Below, piece by piece: positions 1 through 8,758 of a DNA stretch of 64,000 nucleotides. Within the stretch, counting starts at the first letter, position 1. Every line of letters starts with the position of its first letter. The stretch is taken from NCBI GenBank assembly GCA_009702045.1, contig WLIV01000010.1, positions 1-64,000 of the forward strand. Direction: 5' to 3'. Below the pieces are notes generated by a model. The model saw only the letters and a list, made by a program, of their open reading frames with translations, did no database searches and had not been told where the DNA came from. The position numbers and the translations under genes are program-made. The DNA is from Actinomycetota bacterium (GTDB lineage Bacteria; Actinomycetota; Acidimicrobiia; Acidimicrobiales; Ilumatobacteraceae).

Positions 1-296
1 ACGCACACCGAGATATTGGCGTCGATCCCGGCCGCCAGCAGCAGAGCCGTCACCTTCTCCTGATCGACCTCATCGGGCCGCACGGTGCGCGTGATCGGCT
101 CGGCACGTTCGGTCATCCACATGATGTCCTCGGGGCAGCGATCGACACAACGGCCGCACCCGATGCACAACGGATCGTCGATCACTGCCTTCTTCGCGAC
201 CATCGTGATCGCCCCGCTGGGGCAGACGAGATCGCACAGTTTGCAACCGGTACACGGTGCCGCATCCAGTTCGGCGAAGGCCCGAATGACGGCCAT
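1..296 (-). CDS. Dicluster 4Fe-4S ferredoxin-type protein (3' end outside window)
   Basis: The minus strand from ATG 296 reads open to the left edge (about 98 codons), so the C-terminus is missing. Two bacterial ferredoxin motifs are visible: CxxCxxCxxxCP at residues 15-26 and again at 44-55, which should bind two [4Fe-4S] clusters. The protein would act as a cytoplasmic electron carrier or as the ferredoxin module of a larger oxidoreductase. After the second motif the chain continues past residue 60 with a region not typical of a minimal ferredoxin, so a longer protein or fusion is likely. The upstream ribosome site is weak. It is divergent from the epimerase gene at 391, with 94 bases between them. 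The partner enzyme is not visible here. Confidence 0.8.
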   Translation of the reverse strand, partial: MAVIRAFAELDAAPCTGCKLCDLVCPSGAITMVAKKAVIDDPLCIGCGRCVDRCPEDIMWMTERAEPITRTVRPDEVDQEKVTALLLAAGIDANISVC

Positions 297-335
297 CAGG
301 TGGCAACAGCGATGCGGCGAGATGACATGAAACAA

Positions 336-348
336 GGATACTCTATTG
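336..348 (+). promoter_or_regulatory. AT-rich promoter-like element GGATACTSTATTG, copy 1
   Basis: GGATACTCTATTG lies 43 bases upstream of the epimerase start. GATACT (337-342) would serve as a -10 box; no convincing -35 is visible. Twelve of its 13 bases recur on the minus strand at 26608-26620, upstream of the acyl-CoA ligase gene, so it may instead be a regulator site. Confidence 0.35.
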
Positions 349-390
349 AACCATCGAGGGCCAGCAGGCCGCGACACGAGGGGACACCAC

Positions 391-1278
391 ATGCGCGTAC
401 TCATCACCGGCGCTCGAGGCAAGGTCGGATCCTTCGCCGCCGAGGCGTTCCTCGCCGCCGGCCACCGCGTAGTGCTCAGCGACATCAGCCCCGCCCGTTA
501 CGGCCTCACCGGCGAGCGCTTCCGCTACCTGCGCGCGGACCTCACCGACTACGGGCAGACCATCGGCATCGTGATGGCAGCCAAGCCGGACGTCATCGTG
601 CACGCAGCCGGCATCCCCGACAGCTCTCACGACCCGGGCCCGACGATCTTCGCCAACAACTCGCTGGCCAACTTCCACGTCGCTGAAGCCGTCGCCCAGA
701 CCGGCGTCGGGCGCCTCGTCTATCTCTCCAGCGAGACCGCCCTCGGGTTCGTGACCGCCCTGCGTCCGTTCCTGCCCGACTACCTCCCGGTCGACGAGGA
801 GCATCTGCGCCGACCGCAGGAGGCGTATGCGCTCTCCAAGTCGCTCGGCGAAGACATCTGCGACTCGCTCGTGCGACGCTGCGACGCAACGGCTGTCTCC
901 ATCCGTCCGTCGCTGGTGCTGGCCCCGGCCGACTACGCCTTGATCGGTGGCCTCCAACGCGCGACTGGCCGCAGCTTCAACCACTGGTCGTATGTCGACG
1001 TCGAAGACCTGGCCGACCTCATCGTGCTCGCGGCCGCTACACCGACGCCCGGGCACGAGGTCGTCTACGCCGCACAGCCTGACAACCTGCTGGGTGCCTC
1101 GTTCCGCCAACTCGTCGCCGATGCTCTCGGGGATGACGCGCCGCCCGTGCGCGACCTCGAGCGCGAGGACTGCGGCGGCATCAGCATCGCCAAGGCCCGC
1201 CGACTCTTCGGCTGGGCCCCCACCCGCAGTTGGCGCGACCGTACCAACGCGACGAACGACAACGGAGGACACCAATGA
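391..1278 (+). CDS. NAD(P)-dependent epimerase/dehydratase family protein (extended SDR)
   Basis: A 295-residue extended short-chain dehydrogenase. The N-terminal Rossmann fold has the dinucleotide motif TGARGKVG (about residues 6-13) and a YxxxK catalytic pair (YALSK) in the middle, so it should oxidise, reduce or epimerise a substrate using NAD(P). I chose ATG 391 because GAGGGG stands just upstream; a TTG at 346 in frame would put the promoter-like element inside the gene. The stop overlaps the ATG of the aldo/keto reductase (ATGA), so the two are translationally coupled in a three-gene unit with the hydrolase that follows. The substrate is unknown; sugar-nucleotide and steroid-type members share this fold. 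Confidence 0.8.
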   Translation: MRVLITGARGKVGSFAAEAFLAAGHRVVLSDISPARYGLTGERFRYLRADLTDYGQTIGIVMAAKPDVIVHAAGIPDSSHDPGPTIFANNSLANFHVAEAVAQTGVGRLVYLSSETALGFVTALRPFLPDYLPVDEEHLRRPQEAYALSKSLGEDICDSLVRRCDATAVSIRPSLVLAPADYALIGGLQRATGRSFNHWSYVDVEDLADLIVLAAATPTPGHEVVYAAQPDNLLGASFRQLVADALGDDAPPVRDLEREDCGGISIAKARRLFGWAPTRSWRDRTNATNDNGGHQ

Positions 1279-2252
1279 AACAGGTGAAACTGGGGAACAC
1301 AGGACTCGACGTCTCGCGAGTCTGTTTGGGTTGTATGAGCTTCGGCGTCGCCGGTGCCGGCACGCACGAGTGGACACTGGACGAAGCGACCAGCCGGCCG
1401 TTCATCAGCGCTGCGCTGGACGCTGGCATCAACTTCTTCGACACTGCCAACGTCTACTCCGCGGGCACCAGCGAGGAGATCGTCGGCCGAGCATTGGCCG
1501 ACTTCGCCCGGCGCGACGAGGTGGTCATCGCCACCAAGGTGCACGGCCCGATGCGCAAGGGCCCCAACGCTGCCGGTTTGTCACGCAAGGCGATCATGAC
1601 CGAGATCGATGCGAGCCTGCGGCGCCTCGGCACCGACTACATCGACCTCTACCAAATTCACCGCTTCGATCGACGCACTCCCATCGAGGAAACGATGGAG
1701 GCGCTGCACGACGTAGTGAAGGCGGGCAAGGTGCGCTACCTGGGTGCTTCGTCGATGTTCGCCTGGCAGTTCAGCAAGGCCCAGTACACGGCCGAACTGC
1801 ACGGCTGGACCAAGTTCGTCAGCATGCAGAACCACTACAACCTGCTGAACCGCGAGGAGGAGCGGGAGATGATCCCGCTGTGCATCGATCAGCAGGTCGG
1901 CATCATTCCGTGGAGTCCCCTCGCTCGCGGCAAACTGACCCGCGACTGGGACGACACGACGGCACGGTCAGAGACCGACGAGTTCGGCAAGATGCTGTAC
2001 GACACCTCTGCGAGCGACCGGGTGATCGTCGACCGTGTCGCCGATGTCGCGCGTGAGCGCGGGCTACCCCGCGCTCAGGTGGCACTCGCCTGGGTGCTGT
2101 CGAAGCCGTTCATCACCGCACCGATTGTCGGCGCGACCAAGCCCCAGCACATCGCCGACGCTGTCGCCGCCACCACGATCGTGCTCTCCGCTGAGGAGAT
2201 CGCACGGCTCGAGGAGCCGTACACGCCACACCCGGTCGTCGGCTTCGTGTGA
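1275..2252 (+). CDS. Aldo/keto reductase
   Basis: A 325-residue TIM-barrel NADPH-dependent carbonyl reductase of the AKR superfamily. The catalytic tetrad is present: D56 and Y61 in the segment FFDTANVYS, K88 in IATKVHG and H129 in YQIHRFD. GGAGGA stands a few bases before the start, and the start overlaps the previous stop by four bases. Members of this branch reduce aldehydes or ketones, or open cyclic ethers, in the cytosol. In this operon it probably works on the same compound as the epimerase-like SDR before it. The sequence resembles the general YajO/Tas-like actinobacterial AKRs; a specific substrate cannot be assigned. Confidence 0.85.
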   Translation: MKQVKLGNTGLDVSRVCLGCMSFGVAGAGTHEWTLDEATSRPFISAALDAGINFFDTANVYSAGTSEEIVGRALADFARRDEVVIATKVHGPMRKGPNAAGLSRKAIMTEIDASLRRLGTDYIDLYQIHRFDRRTPIEETMEALHDVVKAGKVRYLGASSMFAWQFSKAQYTAELHGWTKFVSMQNHYNLLNREEEREMIPLCIDQQVGIIPWSPLARGKLTRDWDDTTARSETDEFGKMLYDTSASDRVIVDRVADVARERGLPRAQVALAWVLSKPFITAPIVGATKPQHIADAVAATTIVLSAEEIARLEEPYTPHPVVGFV

Positions 2253-2995
2253 TGAAGCTGATCGCACTCGAGACCGGCCGCTTCGAGGCCGACCTGATGC
2301 AACTCGCCGGGATTCCCGGACAAGCGCTGCTGCCGGTGCCCGCCTGGCTGATCGAGCACCCTCGTGGACTGGTGCTGTTCGACACGGGTCTGCACACCAA
2401 GTTGCGAACACCCGAGGGACAGATGAAGGGCTCATTCGAAACGACGGTCGTCGACTTCCCCGTCGGCGAGGAACTGACCGCACGCATCGCGGCGGCCGGC
2501 TACTCGGTGGCCGACATCCAGACCGTGATCTTCAGCCACCTGCACTTCGACCACTGTGGCGGCACCTGGGAGATCCCGAACGCGAAGATCGTGGTCCAGG
2601 AGTCGGAGTGGAAGGCAGGTCACAACCCCAAACTCGTCGAGGTCGGCCTCTACACGCCCGAGGACTTCGACCTGGGTCACGACCGGCTGCTGATCGATGG
2701 CGAGCACGATCTCTTCGGCGACGGCACCATCGTGTGCATCCCCACTCCGGGACACACACGTGGCCATCAGTCACTCCTCGTGCGCCTCGCCTCCGGGCCG
2801 GTTGTGCTGACCTCAGACTGCATCTACTTCGCCACCATGTACGAGCAGATGCGGGTACCGCCTTTTGGAGCCGACCTGACCGCGCAACTGGCGTCGATGC
2901 GCCACCTGCGTGCGCTCGAACAGCAGGGCTGCCGGCTGATCTTCGGCCACGACGCGGAACAGATCCGGGCCCTGCCGATCGGCGGCCTCAGCTAG
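2252..2995 (+). CDS. Metallo-beta-lactamase-fold hydrolase (N-acyl-lactonase-like)
   Basis: A 247-residue MBL-fold protein with the zinc motif HxHxDH at residues 96-101 (SHLHFDH). The later ligands are in PGHTRGH, in a TSDC segment (bridging Asp) and in FGHDAEQ. The spacing resembles the N-acyl-homoserine lactonase/AttM branch, so lactone or thioester hydrolysis is plausible. The ATG overlaps the preceding TGA (TGATG); a GTG three bases earlier is also possible. Coupling with an AKR and an epimerase-like SDR suggests that the natural substrate is a lactone intermediate of catabolism rather than a quorum-sensing signal, but this is inference. It ends just before a strong hairpin. Confidence 0.8.
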   Translation: MKLIALETGRFEADLMQLAGIPGQALLPVPAWLIEHPRGLVLFDTGLHTKLRTPEGQMKGSFETTVVDFPVGEELTARIAAAGYSVADIQTVIFSHLHFDHCGGTWEIPNAKIVVQESEWKAGHNPKLVEVGLYTPEDFDLGHDRLLIDGEHDLFGDGTIVCIPTPGHTRGHQSLLVRLASGPVVLTSDCIYFATMYEQMRVPPFGADLTAQLASMRHLRALEQQGCRLIFGHDAEQIRALPIGGLS

Positions 2996-3016
2996 CTCGC
3001 GGTACACGCCGAACGC

Positions 3017-3060
3017 GTTCGTGTGCCGCGCCGCGGAGGGCCACAACACGGCACACGAAC
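3017..3060. terminator. Bidirectional hairpin between convergent genes
   Basis: A perfect 12-bp inverted repeat (GTTCGTGTGCCG, then CGGCACACGAAC) with a 20-base loop lies between the stops of the hydrolase (+) and the amidohydrolase (-). There is no long T run, so this is a hairpin-type terminator that could serve both strands. Confidence 0.65.
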
Positions 3061-3066
3061 ATCGCG

Positions 3067-4197
3067 TCAGGCGTTGGCCAGCGCAGCCTGCTTCTCAGCG
3101 GCGACGACTTCCGGCGAGGTCTTGAACATGCGGGCCGCGTTCAGACCGAGGATCGAACGCTTCTGCTCGTCGGTGGCATCGGGCATCGCCATGAACGAAT
3201 CAACGATGTCACGCGAGAACGGGAACGTGCCCTCGCTGTGCGGATAGTCCGAGGCGAAACAGAACGCGGTCTCCGGCATGTCCTTCAGCGTGTAGATGAA
3301 CCCGGGATCGTTCTGGAACGAGCACATCACCTGATCGCGAACGATGTCACTGGGCTTACGGCTCAGCTTCGGCAACGCGTACGGGCCGTGGTTGAAGTAC
3401 GACTCGTCGAGCCGCTCGGCGAGCGACAGCAACCAACCGGCACCGCACTCCAGGAACATGATCTTCACGCCGGGGTGACGGTCGAGCACGCCGCCGGCGA
3501 CCAGCGCAGAGGTGGCCTCGATCGCGTCGCTCATCTGGCGGGCGTAGTTGAATACCGCACCGCCGGGGCCACGCATCGCACGGATGTTGACCTTGCCAAC
3601 CGCGGTGTGGAACATCAGCGGAATCTCGTTCGCTTCGGCGACGGAGAACAACGTGTCCCACTCCGGGTCGTTGTACTGCGGGCACGAATCGAGCACCGCA
3701 CACGGCAACATCACCGCACGGAACCCGATCTCGATCACACGCTTCATCTCCGCGACGGCGTCGGGGATGTTCACATTCGGCAGCAACGCGATCGGGATCA
3801 GCGTGTTGCGCAGACCATCCACACGCTGCCACAGCCAATCGTTGTACGTCTGACACGCAACACGCGACGCCTCGGCATCCTCGATCCGCGAGACCATCAG
3901 CCCAAGGCCGGGGAAGATTGCTTCGGCATCGATGCCGTCGCGCTCCATGTCCTTGAGGCGCAGCAACACATCGCGGGCGCCCTTGCGGCCGGTGTCGACG
4001 TCGTCGGGGGTCACCTTGTGGGCGAAGAAGTCGTGCTGGATCTTCATCAGCACGCGCTCACCCAGGCGGGTGGTACGGATCTTGCCCTCGACAGAGGAGT
4101 TCGGCGCGTACTGGGCGAGATCGCCGGTCATGGCGTTGGTGAACAGATCGTTGGGTTCGGCGATGTGGGCATCGCAGCTGAGAATGAACGGACGCAT
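3067..4197 (-). CDS. Amidohydrolase 2 family metal-dependent hydrolase/decarboxylase
   Basis: A 376-residue TIM-barrel protein of the amidohydrolase-2 (ACMSD/gamma-resorcylate decarboxylase-like) family. The N-terminal metal motif is DAH (residues 9-11, SCDAHIAEP), where classic members have HxH, and the C-terminal metal aspartate sits in SDYPHSEG. Family members decarboxylate aromatic or unsaturated acids, or hydrolyse C-C or C-N bonds. ATG 4197 was chosen because AAGGAGCT stands six bases upstream; the open frame continues further but without a ribosome site. It is one of four paralogues in the window (also at 12054, 14022 and 56314). It stands alone, and a 10-bp palindrome lies in its upstream region. 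Confidence 0.8.
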   Translation of the reverse strand: MRPFILSCDAHIAEPNDLFTNAMTGDLAQYAPNSSVEGKIRTTRLGERVLMKIQHDFFAHKVTPDDVDTGRKGARDVLLRLKDMERDGIDAEAIFPGLGLMVSRIEDAEASRVACQTYNDWLWQRVDGLRNTLIPIALLPNVNIPDAVAEMKRVIEIGFRAVMLPCAVLDSCPQYNDPEWDTLFSVAEANEIPLMFHTAVGKVNIRAMRGPGGAVFNYARQMSDAIEATSALVAGGVLDRHPGVKIMFLECGAGWLLSLAERLDESYFNHGPYALPKLSRKPSDIVRDQVMCSFQNDPGFIYTLKDMPETAFCFASDYPHSEGTFPFSRDIVDSFMAMPDATDEQKRSILGLNAARMFKTSPEVVAAEKQAALANA

Positions 4198-4265
4198 TGG
4201 GGAGCTCCTTGAGGTGGACGAATGAAGTGGTGTTGCGACCAAATCAGGACACCCATACCGCGCCC

Positions 4266-4275
4266 TAGGGCCCTA
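4266..4275. promoter_or_regulatory. Ten-base palindrome upstream of amidohydrolase
   Basis: TAGGGCCCTA is a perfect palindrome about 70 bases upstream of the amidohydrolase start at 4197. It could be a regulator half-site pair. No matching promoter boxes are convincing, and a palindrome this short can arise by chance. Confidence 0.2.
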
Positions 4276-4321
4276 AGTCCCAACGACCCGCCGCGGCGAC
4301 CGGAACACCATTCCACTCATC

Positions 4322-4340
4322 GCCGGAAACCCGTTCCGGC
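4322..4340 (-). terminator. Short hairpin downstream of SDR gene
   Basis: GCCGGAA, five bases, TTCCGGC: a 7-bp stem immediately downstream of the SDR stop at 4349. No T tract follows on the minus strand, so termination strength is uncertain. Confidence 0.35.
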
Positions 4341-4348
4341 CAACAGGG

Positions 4349-5173
4349 TTACGCGGTGGGCGCGAGACCGAGCAACCGCGCCACCAACGGCGTGTCGCCG
4401 GAACGAGACACCCTGTACTCGCGCAGCGCCCCTCCAGCGGCGTGCACCACTGCCCCGTTGATATCGCCCGCGTCGTCGGCCACGAGCAGGCCCACGAGTC
4501 GCGCAATATGCTCCGGGCCGAGCGCGTCGGCGGTCCCTGCCGCCTGCAGCATCGCTTCGTTCATCCGTGTGCGCGCCCCCGGCGACACCGCGTTGACGGT
4601 GACTCCCGTGCCGGCGACCTCCGCCGCCATCGCGATCGTTGCCGCCCACACCGCGCCCTTCGCCCCGCCATAGGCGACACCAGCGGTGAAGCGCGTGTCG
4701 AGCGCAGCCTCGGACACCGTATTGACGATACGTCCGTGCCCCTGCGCCAGCATGAACGGCAGCGCGGCGCGCGCAGTGGCGACCGACCCGATGCAATGCA
4801 CTGCGAACAGCCGCAGCAGGTCGGATTCGGTGACGGTGGCAAGTGAGCCAGCGGCCACGATGCCCGCATTGTTGACGACGATGTCGATCCTGCCGAAGGC
4901 CCCGATGGCCGCCTGCACGATGCGTTCGCCACCGACGAACGACGCCACGTCGTCGGAGTTGACCGCAGCGCGGCCGCCAGCGGCCTCGATCTCGGCAACC
5001 ACCTCCATCGCCGGCGTCGCATCCGCCCCCACACCCGCCACTGAGGATCCGACGTCGTTGACGAGCACAGCAGCACCGAGCGATGCAAGGTGGAGGGCGT
5101 GTGCCCTGCCGATTCCGCGGCCGGCTCCGGTGATCACGGCGACACGTCCCGCGAGGGGTTGCGCGGTGCTCAT
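4349..5173 (-). CDS. Short-chain dehydrogenase (MFE-2/HSD17B4-like SDR)
   Basis: A 274-residue classical SDR. It has the cofactor motif TGAGRGIG, the NNAG motif and the catalytic YGGAK. The segment after the first strand (NDVGSSVAGVGAD) resembles the SDR domain of peroxisomal multifunctional enzyme type 2, which oxidises 3-hydroxyacyl-CoA, so a hydroxyacyl-CoA substrate is the best guess. ATG 5173 begins the SDR fold at the expected distance; upstream codons are untypical and no good ribosome site exists. It is divergent from a GntR regulator (start 5267), with about 90 bases between, so that regulator probably controls it. The 47 C-terminal residues are longer than in minimal SDRs. Confidence 0.8.
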   Translation of the reverse strand: MSTAQPLAGRVAVITGAGRGIGRAHALHLASLGAAVLVNDVGSSVAGVGADATPAMEVVAEIEAAGGRAAVNSDDVASFVGGERIVQAAIGAFGRIDIVVNNAGIVAAGSLATVTESDLLRLFAVHCIGSVATARAALPFMLAQGHGRIVNTVSEAALDTRFTAGVAYGGAKGAVWAATIAMAAEVAGTGVTVNAVSPGARTRMNEAMLQAAGTADALGPEHIARLVGLLVADDAGDINGAVVHAAGGALREYRVSRSGDTPLVARLLGLAPTA

Positions 5174-5266
5174 AGCTGACACCGTCGATGATCTGAAGTT
5201 GCACCCATGGCGTCGCACACCTGTCGCTTTCCGCTAGACAATTGAACTGTAGGGCAGGTGAGCAAG

Positions 5267-6049
5267 ATGGCGACGAACGGCGAGTCCGCGTCCAGTGGCG
5301 GTGAAGCGCCTTCATTCAGAGTGCCGAAGACCGGCGAACTCGTTGCCCAGCGGTTGCGCGCTCGCATCATCCGTGGCGAACTCGCAGAGGGTGATTCGCT
5401 GCCGGCGGAAGGCACGCTGATCGAGGAGTTCGGGGTATCACGGCCAACGCTCCGCGAGGCGTACCGCGTGCTGGAGGCCGAACAGTTGATCAGCGTCCGC
5501 CGTGGCGCGCGCGGCGGCGCCCGAGTGCACGCACCCAGCGCGTCAGCGGCTGCTCGCTACGCCGGACTGGTGCTCGAGTACGAAGGGGCCACGCTGGCCG
5601 ATGTCTATGAAGCACGCACACTGGTGGAGACACCATGTGCCGCGCTGCTCGCTCGTCGGCGGACGAAGCACGATTTGAAACTGCTGTGGGAGAGCGTCGA
5701 GTTCGGCGAAAGCCTGGCCGATGATCGACCGCGCCTGATCCGACATCACACGGAGTTCCACGCGCTGGTGGTCCGCTTGTCGGGCAACCACACGATGAAC
5801 CTGCTGAACGGCATCCTGCGGCAGATCATCGACACTGCGAACTACCAACGCGTCGACACCGACCCCGGTGGCGCGGCGCACGATGCAGCGTTCCACCACG
5901 GCCTTCGCGCTCACCGGCGACTCGTCGAACTGATCGAGGCCAAGGATGCTGATGGTGCCAACGCGCTGTGGATGAAGCATCTGGTGGAAGCCAACCGCTA
6001 TCTACTCGAACTGCCCGGAGCCACCACGGTGCTCGACCTGCTGGACTGA
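5267..6049 (+). CDS. GntR-family (FadR/FCD) transcriptional regulator
   Basis: About 260 residues. An N-terminal winged helix-turn-helix (roughly residues 20-90, with LPAEGTLIEEFGVSRPTLREA as recognisable GntR core and a basic Gly/Arg-rich wing) is followed by an all-helical FCD ligand-binding domain. FCD regulators bind carboxylic acids or acyl-CoA and usually repress adjacent genes. ATG 5267 has AGGTGA at a good distance; GTG 5258 in frame is an alternative start. It is divergent from the SDR at 4349-5173 and convergent with the TetR gene at 6054, only four bases apart. The divergent SDR is its most likely target. Confidence 0.85.
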   Translation: MATNGESASSGGEAPSFRVPKTGELVAQRLRARIIRGELAEGDSLPAEGTLIEEFGVSRPTLREAYRVLEAEQLISVRRGARGGARVHAPSASAAARYAGLVLEYEGATLADVYEARTLVETPCAALLARRRTKHDLKLLWESVEFGESLADDRPRLIRHHTEFHALVVRLSGNHTMNLLNGILRQIIDTANYQRVDTDPGGAAHDAAFHHGLRAHRRLVELIEAKDADGANALWMKHLVEANRYLLELPGATTVLDLLD

Positions 6050-6053
6050 GCCG

Positions 6054-6656
6054 TCAGTGGCTGTGCCGCTGCGCCGCCGGCGTTCCGTACAGGAACCGCA
6101 ACCCGGCGATGATCACCTGCAGACCGTGGGCCGTGTAGTCACCGGCGACGAGGCCCTGCGATCGCCACGACGGCTCGTGCGACCGTGCGATCTCCTCAGG
6201 AAATGCGTCCACCGCAAGGCGACCGAGAAGGTACGTGTGGAACGTCGCGGCAGCCAGCAGTGCATCGCGTTCCTCGAATCCTTTGGCCGTGAGCATCTCC
6301 ACCGTCGTCCGCCGGACGGCGGCTCCGGCACGCGTGGAGGGACGCTCCAGCAAGTGCCGGGCCAGACCTCGGTACGCCCGCAAACGGTTCCACAACCCAT
6401 CGTGGTATTCGATCAGCCACTGATCCCACGACAGATCAGCGTGTGGCGTGTCGACGCCCTCGACCACCGCATCGAGTACGAGCTCGACGAGTGCATCCTT
6501 GCTCGCAACGTGGTGGTACAGAGCGGTCGCCGTGACCTCGAGCGCAGTCGCCACCGCCCGCATCGTCAGCGCGTCGAGACCGACTTCCGCGGTGAGCGTG
6601 AGCGTTGTTGCAACGATCTCGTCGACAGTGAGGGGTGGGTCGCGATGGCTCGGCAC
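6054..6656 (-). CDS. TetR-family transcriptional regulator
   Basis: A 200-residue TetR/AcrR regulator. The N-terminal helix-turn-helix spans about residues 8-55 (core TMRAVATALEVTATALYHHVASKDAL), and the C-terminal helical ligand domain resembles the TetR_C type. It starts with GTG at 6656, one base after the stop of the SDR upstream in the same transcript, so it is the last gene of the four-gene unit 9969-6054. That position suggests it senses a metabolite of the acyl-CoA dehydrogenase/HpaB pathway and feeds back on its own operon. The ligand is unknown. Confidence 0.85.
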   Translation of the reverse strand: MPSHRDPPLTVDEIVATTLTLTAEVGLDALTMRAVATALEVTATALYHHVASKDALVELVLDAVVEGVDTPHADLSWDQWLIEYHDGLWNRLRAYRGLARHLLERPSTRAGAAVRRTTVEMLTAKGFEERDALLAAATFHTYLLGRLAVDAFPEEIARSHEPSWRSQGLVAGDYTAHGLQVIIAGLRFLYGTPAAQRHSH

Positions 6657-6657
6657 G

Positions 6658-7389
6658 TCACATGCTCAGTCCACCGTCGACCACGATGGCGGTGCCAGTG
6701 GTGAACGCCGATAGATCGTCGAGCAGGAAGCGGACAGCGTGCGCAACCTCCTCCGGGCGGCCAAGTCGGTGCAATGGAATCTTCCGTGTGATCGCAGCGA
6801 CGAACGCTGGGTCGGTACCGGCGGTGATACCGGTGTCGCCCGTCGGCCCCGGAATCACGAGGTTGACGGTGGTGCCCGAACGAGCAAGTTCACGGGCCAA
6901 CGTCTTGGTCAGCCCCACCAGCCCTGCCTTGCTGGCGGCGTACGCGCCTTGCTGTGCGTTCCCCATCGTCGCGGCGACCGACGAGATCACGACGATTCGG
7001 CCACGCGGGCTTGCCGTGACCGACGGCGTCGCCGCACGCGCCAACCGGAACGGGCCGGACAGATTCGTGGCGACGACGTCGTTCCAGTCGTCGTCGCTCA
7101 ACTCGGCGAGCAGCACATCGCGGGTGATACCCGCCACGGACACCACATGGTCGATCTGTCCGAAGTGCCGCAGGCATTCCTCCACGGCGAACGCACAATC
7201 GGCGGAGGAACTGGCGTCGGAACGCAGCACGCGCAGACCCGGGAACCGCGCCGCGAGTGCCGCTGCGCTCTCCGCGTCATGCACATAGGTCGCCAACACC
7301 GACCACCCATCGGCGAGTAGTCGCTCCGTGATCGCACGGCCGATTCCCCTGGTTCCGCCACTCACTAGAGCGACGCGTGTGTCAGTCAT
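6658..7389 (-). CDS. FabG-like SDR family oxidoreductase
   Basis: A 243-residue classical SDR. It has the cofactor motif SGGTRGIG (residues 10-17) and the catalytic YAASK. The usual NNAG is replaced by SVAG (SVAGITRD), an unusual substitution in the motif that stabilises the central sheet. The C-terminus TGTAIVVDGGLSM is typical of FabG-like 3-oxoacyl reductases, so interconversion of a 3-hydroxy and a 3-oxo acyl thioester is likely. Its start overlaps the end of the HpaB-type monooxygenase by eight bases, which implies coupled translation. The TetR gene follows directly. Substrate specificity is inferred from the operon only. Confidence 0.8.
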   Translation of the reverse strand: MTDTRVALVSGGTRGIGRAITERLLADGWSVLATYVHDAESAAALAARFPGLRVLRSDASSSADCAFAVEECLRHFGQIDHVVSVAGITRDVLLAELSDDDWNDVVATNLSGPFRLARAATPSVTASPRGRIVVISSVAATMGNAQQGAYAASKAGLVGLTKTLARELARSGTTVNLVIPGPTGDTGITAGTDPAFVAAITRKIPLHRLGRPEEVAHAVRFLLDDLSAFTTGTAIVVDGGLSM

Positions 7390-8758
7390 CGATGGGCTCC
7401 ATCAGCGCTCGGGCCGTCGCTTTTGCGTGGGCCATGTCGTAATGGTTGCGCGTCACGGTTCGCTGCGCGAACAGACCGCCGCCCGACTGCAGCCACGACA
7501 CCGCTTCGCGTCCGCCCCACTCGTCAGCCGTCATATTGCGGATGGCATGGAACAACGCCAGACGCTCGTCAGCGCTCACACCCTTCGCCCCCCTGAGGTA
7601 TTTCTCGACGAAGGCACCGGTCTCGGGGTTGGCGAGATCGGCGAAGCTGGGGGCGGTGGCGATCGTGCCACCGGCGATGTCGTGCAGGTGTCGCACCATC
7701 ACCGCATAGTGGTTCGCCGCATGCAGCTTGCCAGCGTTCGTGTACAACTCACTGGGGAGCAGCATCCCGTCTGCGCCGACCTCGGAGTTGGCCAGCGCAG
7801 CCTCAAGACAGGCGTGCGTCATGGTCGCGTAGATCACGATGTCGGCGATCTTGTCCTTGATGTGCGAGATACCCGCCGTGCCATTCGCTTCTGCGACCAG
7901 CTGCGCCATACCAGCGAGCTGATCACCGAGATGCGCCATATGCGCCACACCGCTGAGCCGCTCCCACAGCCCCAACGAATGGGCGATCACAGCAGACCGG
8001 GCGACGTCGCCGTCGAGGAACACCCGCTCGTACGGCACGTGCACATCGTCGAACACCACCATCGAGTCGGGGATCGCCAACTTCGCCGAAATCGGCTTGT
8101 CACGCGGGTGGCCGTGTCGGGCGTGATGGCTGCTGGTGATCTGGATCACCCCTGGAGTGTCGGCCGGCACCGCGCAGGCGATCGCATACTGCTCCTCGCC
8201 CGGCTTCATCCGCTTCGTTGGCAGCACCACCAGTTCGTGAACGATCGGGCCAGCCGTGGTGTGGAACTTCGCGCCGCGGATCACCACACCCGTGCTGTCG
8301 CGGTCGACGACACGCACATACAGATCTGGGTCGTCCTGCTGCGACGGCGCGAGCATACGATCGCCCTTGGCGTCGGTGATCAACTCGGCGAAGCGCACGT
8401 CGCGTGTCGCGCAGTCGTCGAACCAGTGCTGGATCCGCTCGCCGGCTGCCGGGTCTGCATGCGTGAGCTCCGTCGAGGAAGTGAGCAGCGCCATTGCCAC
8501 GGCCGAGAGGCTGAGGGTGACATCGTGTTTGGTCAACAACTCACAACGCGCGCGCAGTTCCTCCGCCGTGCGCGGGATGGTGAACACCGGGTTCCGCGCG
8601 TCCGGCCCAGGACGGTGCAGCGCGTCGTACCCGCGAGCAACGATCCGCGCCGACTGGCCGAGCCCGGCATCAGTCGTGACGTCGTGCACGCGTGCACCGT
8701 CGAGGAACACCGTTCGTCCGTCCTGGAGCGACGCGAGGTACTGCGTACCGGTCATCAT
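7382..8758 (-). CDS. HpaB-type flavin-dependent 4-hydroxyphenylacetate 3-monooxygenase family protein
   Basis: About 458 residues, the normal length for the HpaB/PvcC family: FADH2-dependent two-component monooxygenases with an acyl-CoA-dehydrogenase-like fold that hydroxylate phenols. The N-terminal TGTQYLASLQDGR, the central RGAKFHTTAGPI and the VFDDVHVPYERVF segments are family hallmarks. I chose the first of two adjacent ATGs at 8758, which overlaps the preceding stop (ATGA) and has AAGGGAGC upstream. No HpaC-type flavin reductase is encoded nearby, so reduced flavin must come from elsewhere. Alternatively it could be a 4-hydroxybutyryl-CoA dehydratase-like member, but the cysteines and histidine that bind the iron-sulfur cluster in that branch are not evident. 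Confidence 0.8.
   Translation of the reverse strand: MMTGTQYLASLQDGRTVFLDGARVHDVTTDAGLGQSARIVARGYDALHRPGPDARNPVFTIPRTAEELRARCELLTKHDVTLSLSAVAMALLTSSTELTHADPAAGERIQHWFDDCATRDVRFAELITDAKGDRMLAPSQQDDPDLYVRVVDRDSTGVVIRGAKFHTTAGPIVHELVVLPTKRMKPGEEQYAIACAVPADTPGVIQITSSHHARHGHPRDKPISAKLAIPDSMVVFDDVHVPYERVFLDGDVARSAVIAHSLGLWERLSGVAHMAHLGDQLAGMAQLVAEANGTAGISHIKDKIADIVIYATMTHACLEAALANSEVGADGMLLPSELYTNAGKLHAANHYAVMVRHLHDIAGGTIATAPSFADLANPETGAFVEKYLRGAKGVSADERLALFHAIRNMTADEWGGREAVSWLQSGGGLFAQRTVTRNHYDMAHAKATARALMEPIDD

Noticed and set aside
2252-2995. Quorum-quenching lactonase
   Set aside because: The fold and zinc motif fit, but the operon partners point to catabolism; the specific substrate cannot be claimed.
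2035-4212. A 725-codon plus-strand frame across the AKR, hydrolase and amidohydrolase genes
   Set aside because: It spans three real genes on both strands and a terminator; its composition is shadow-like.
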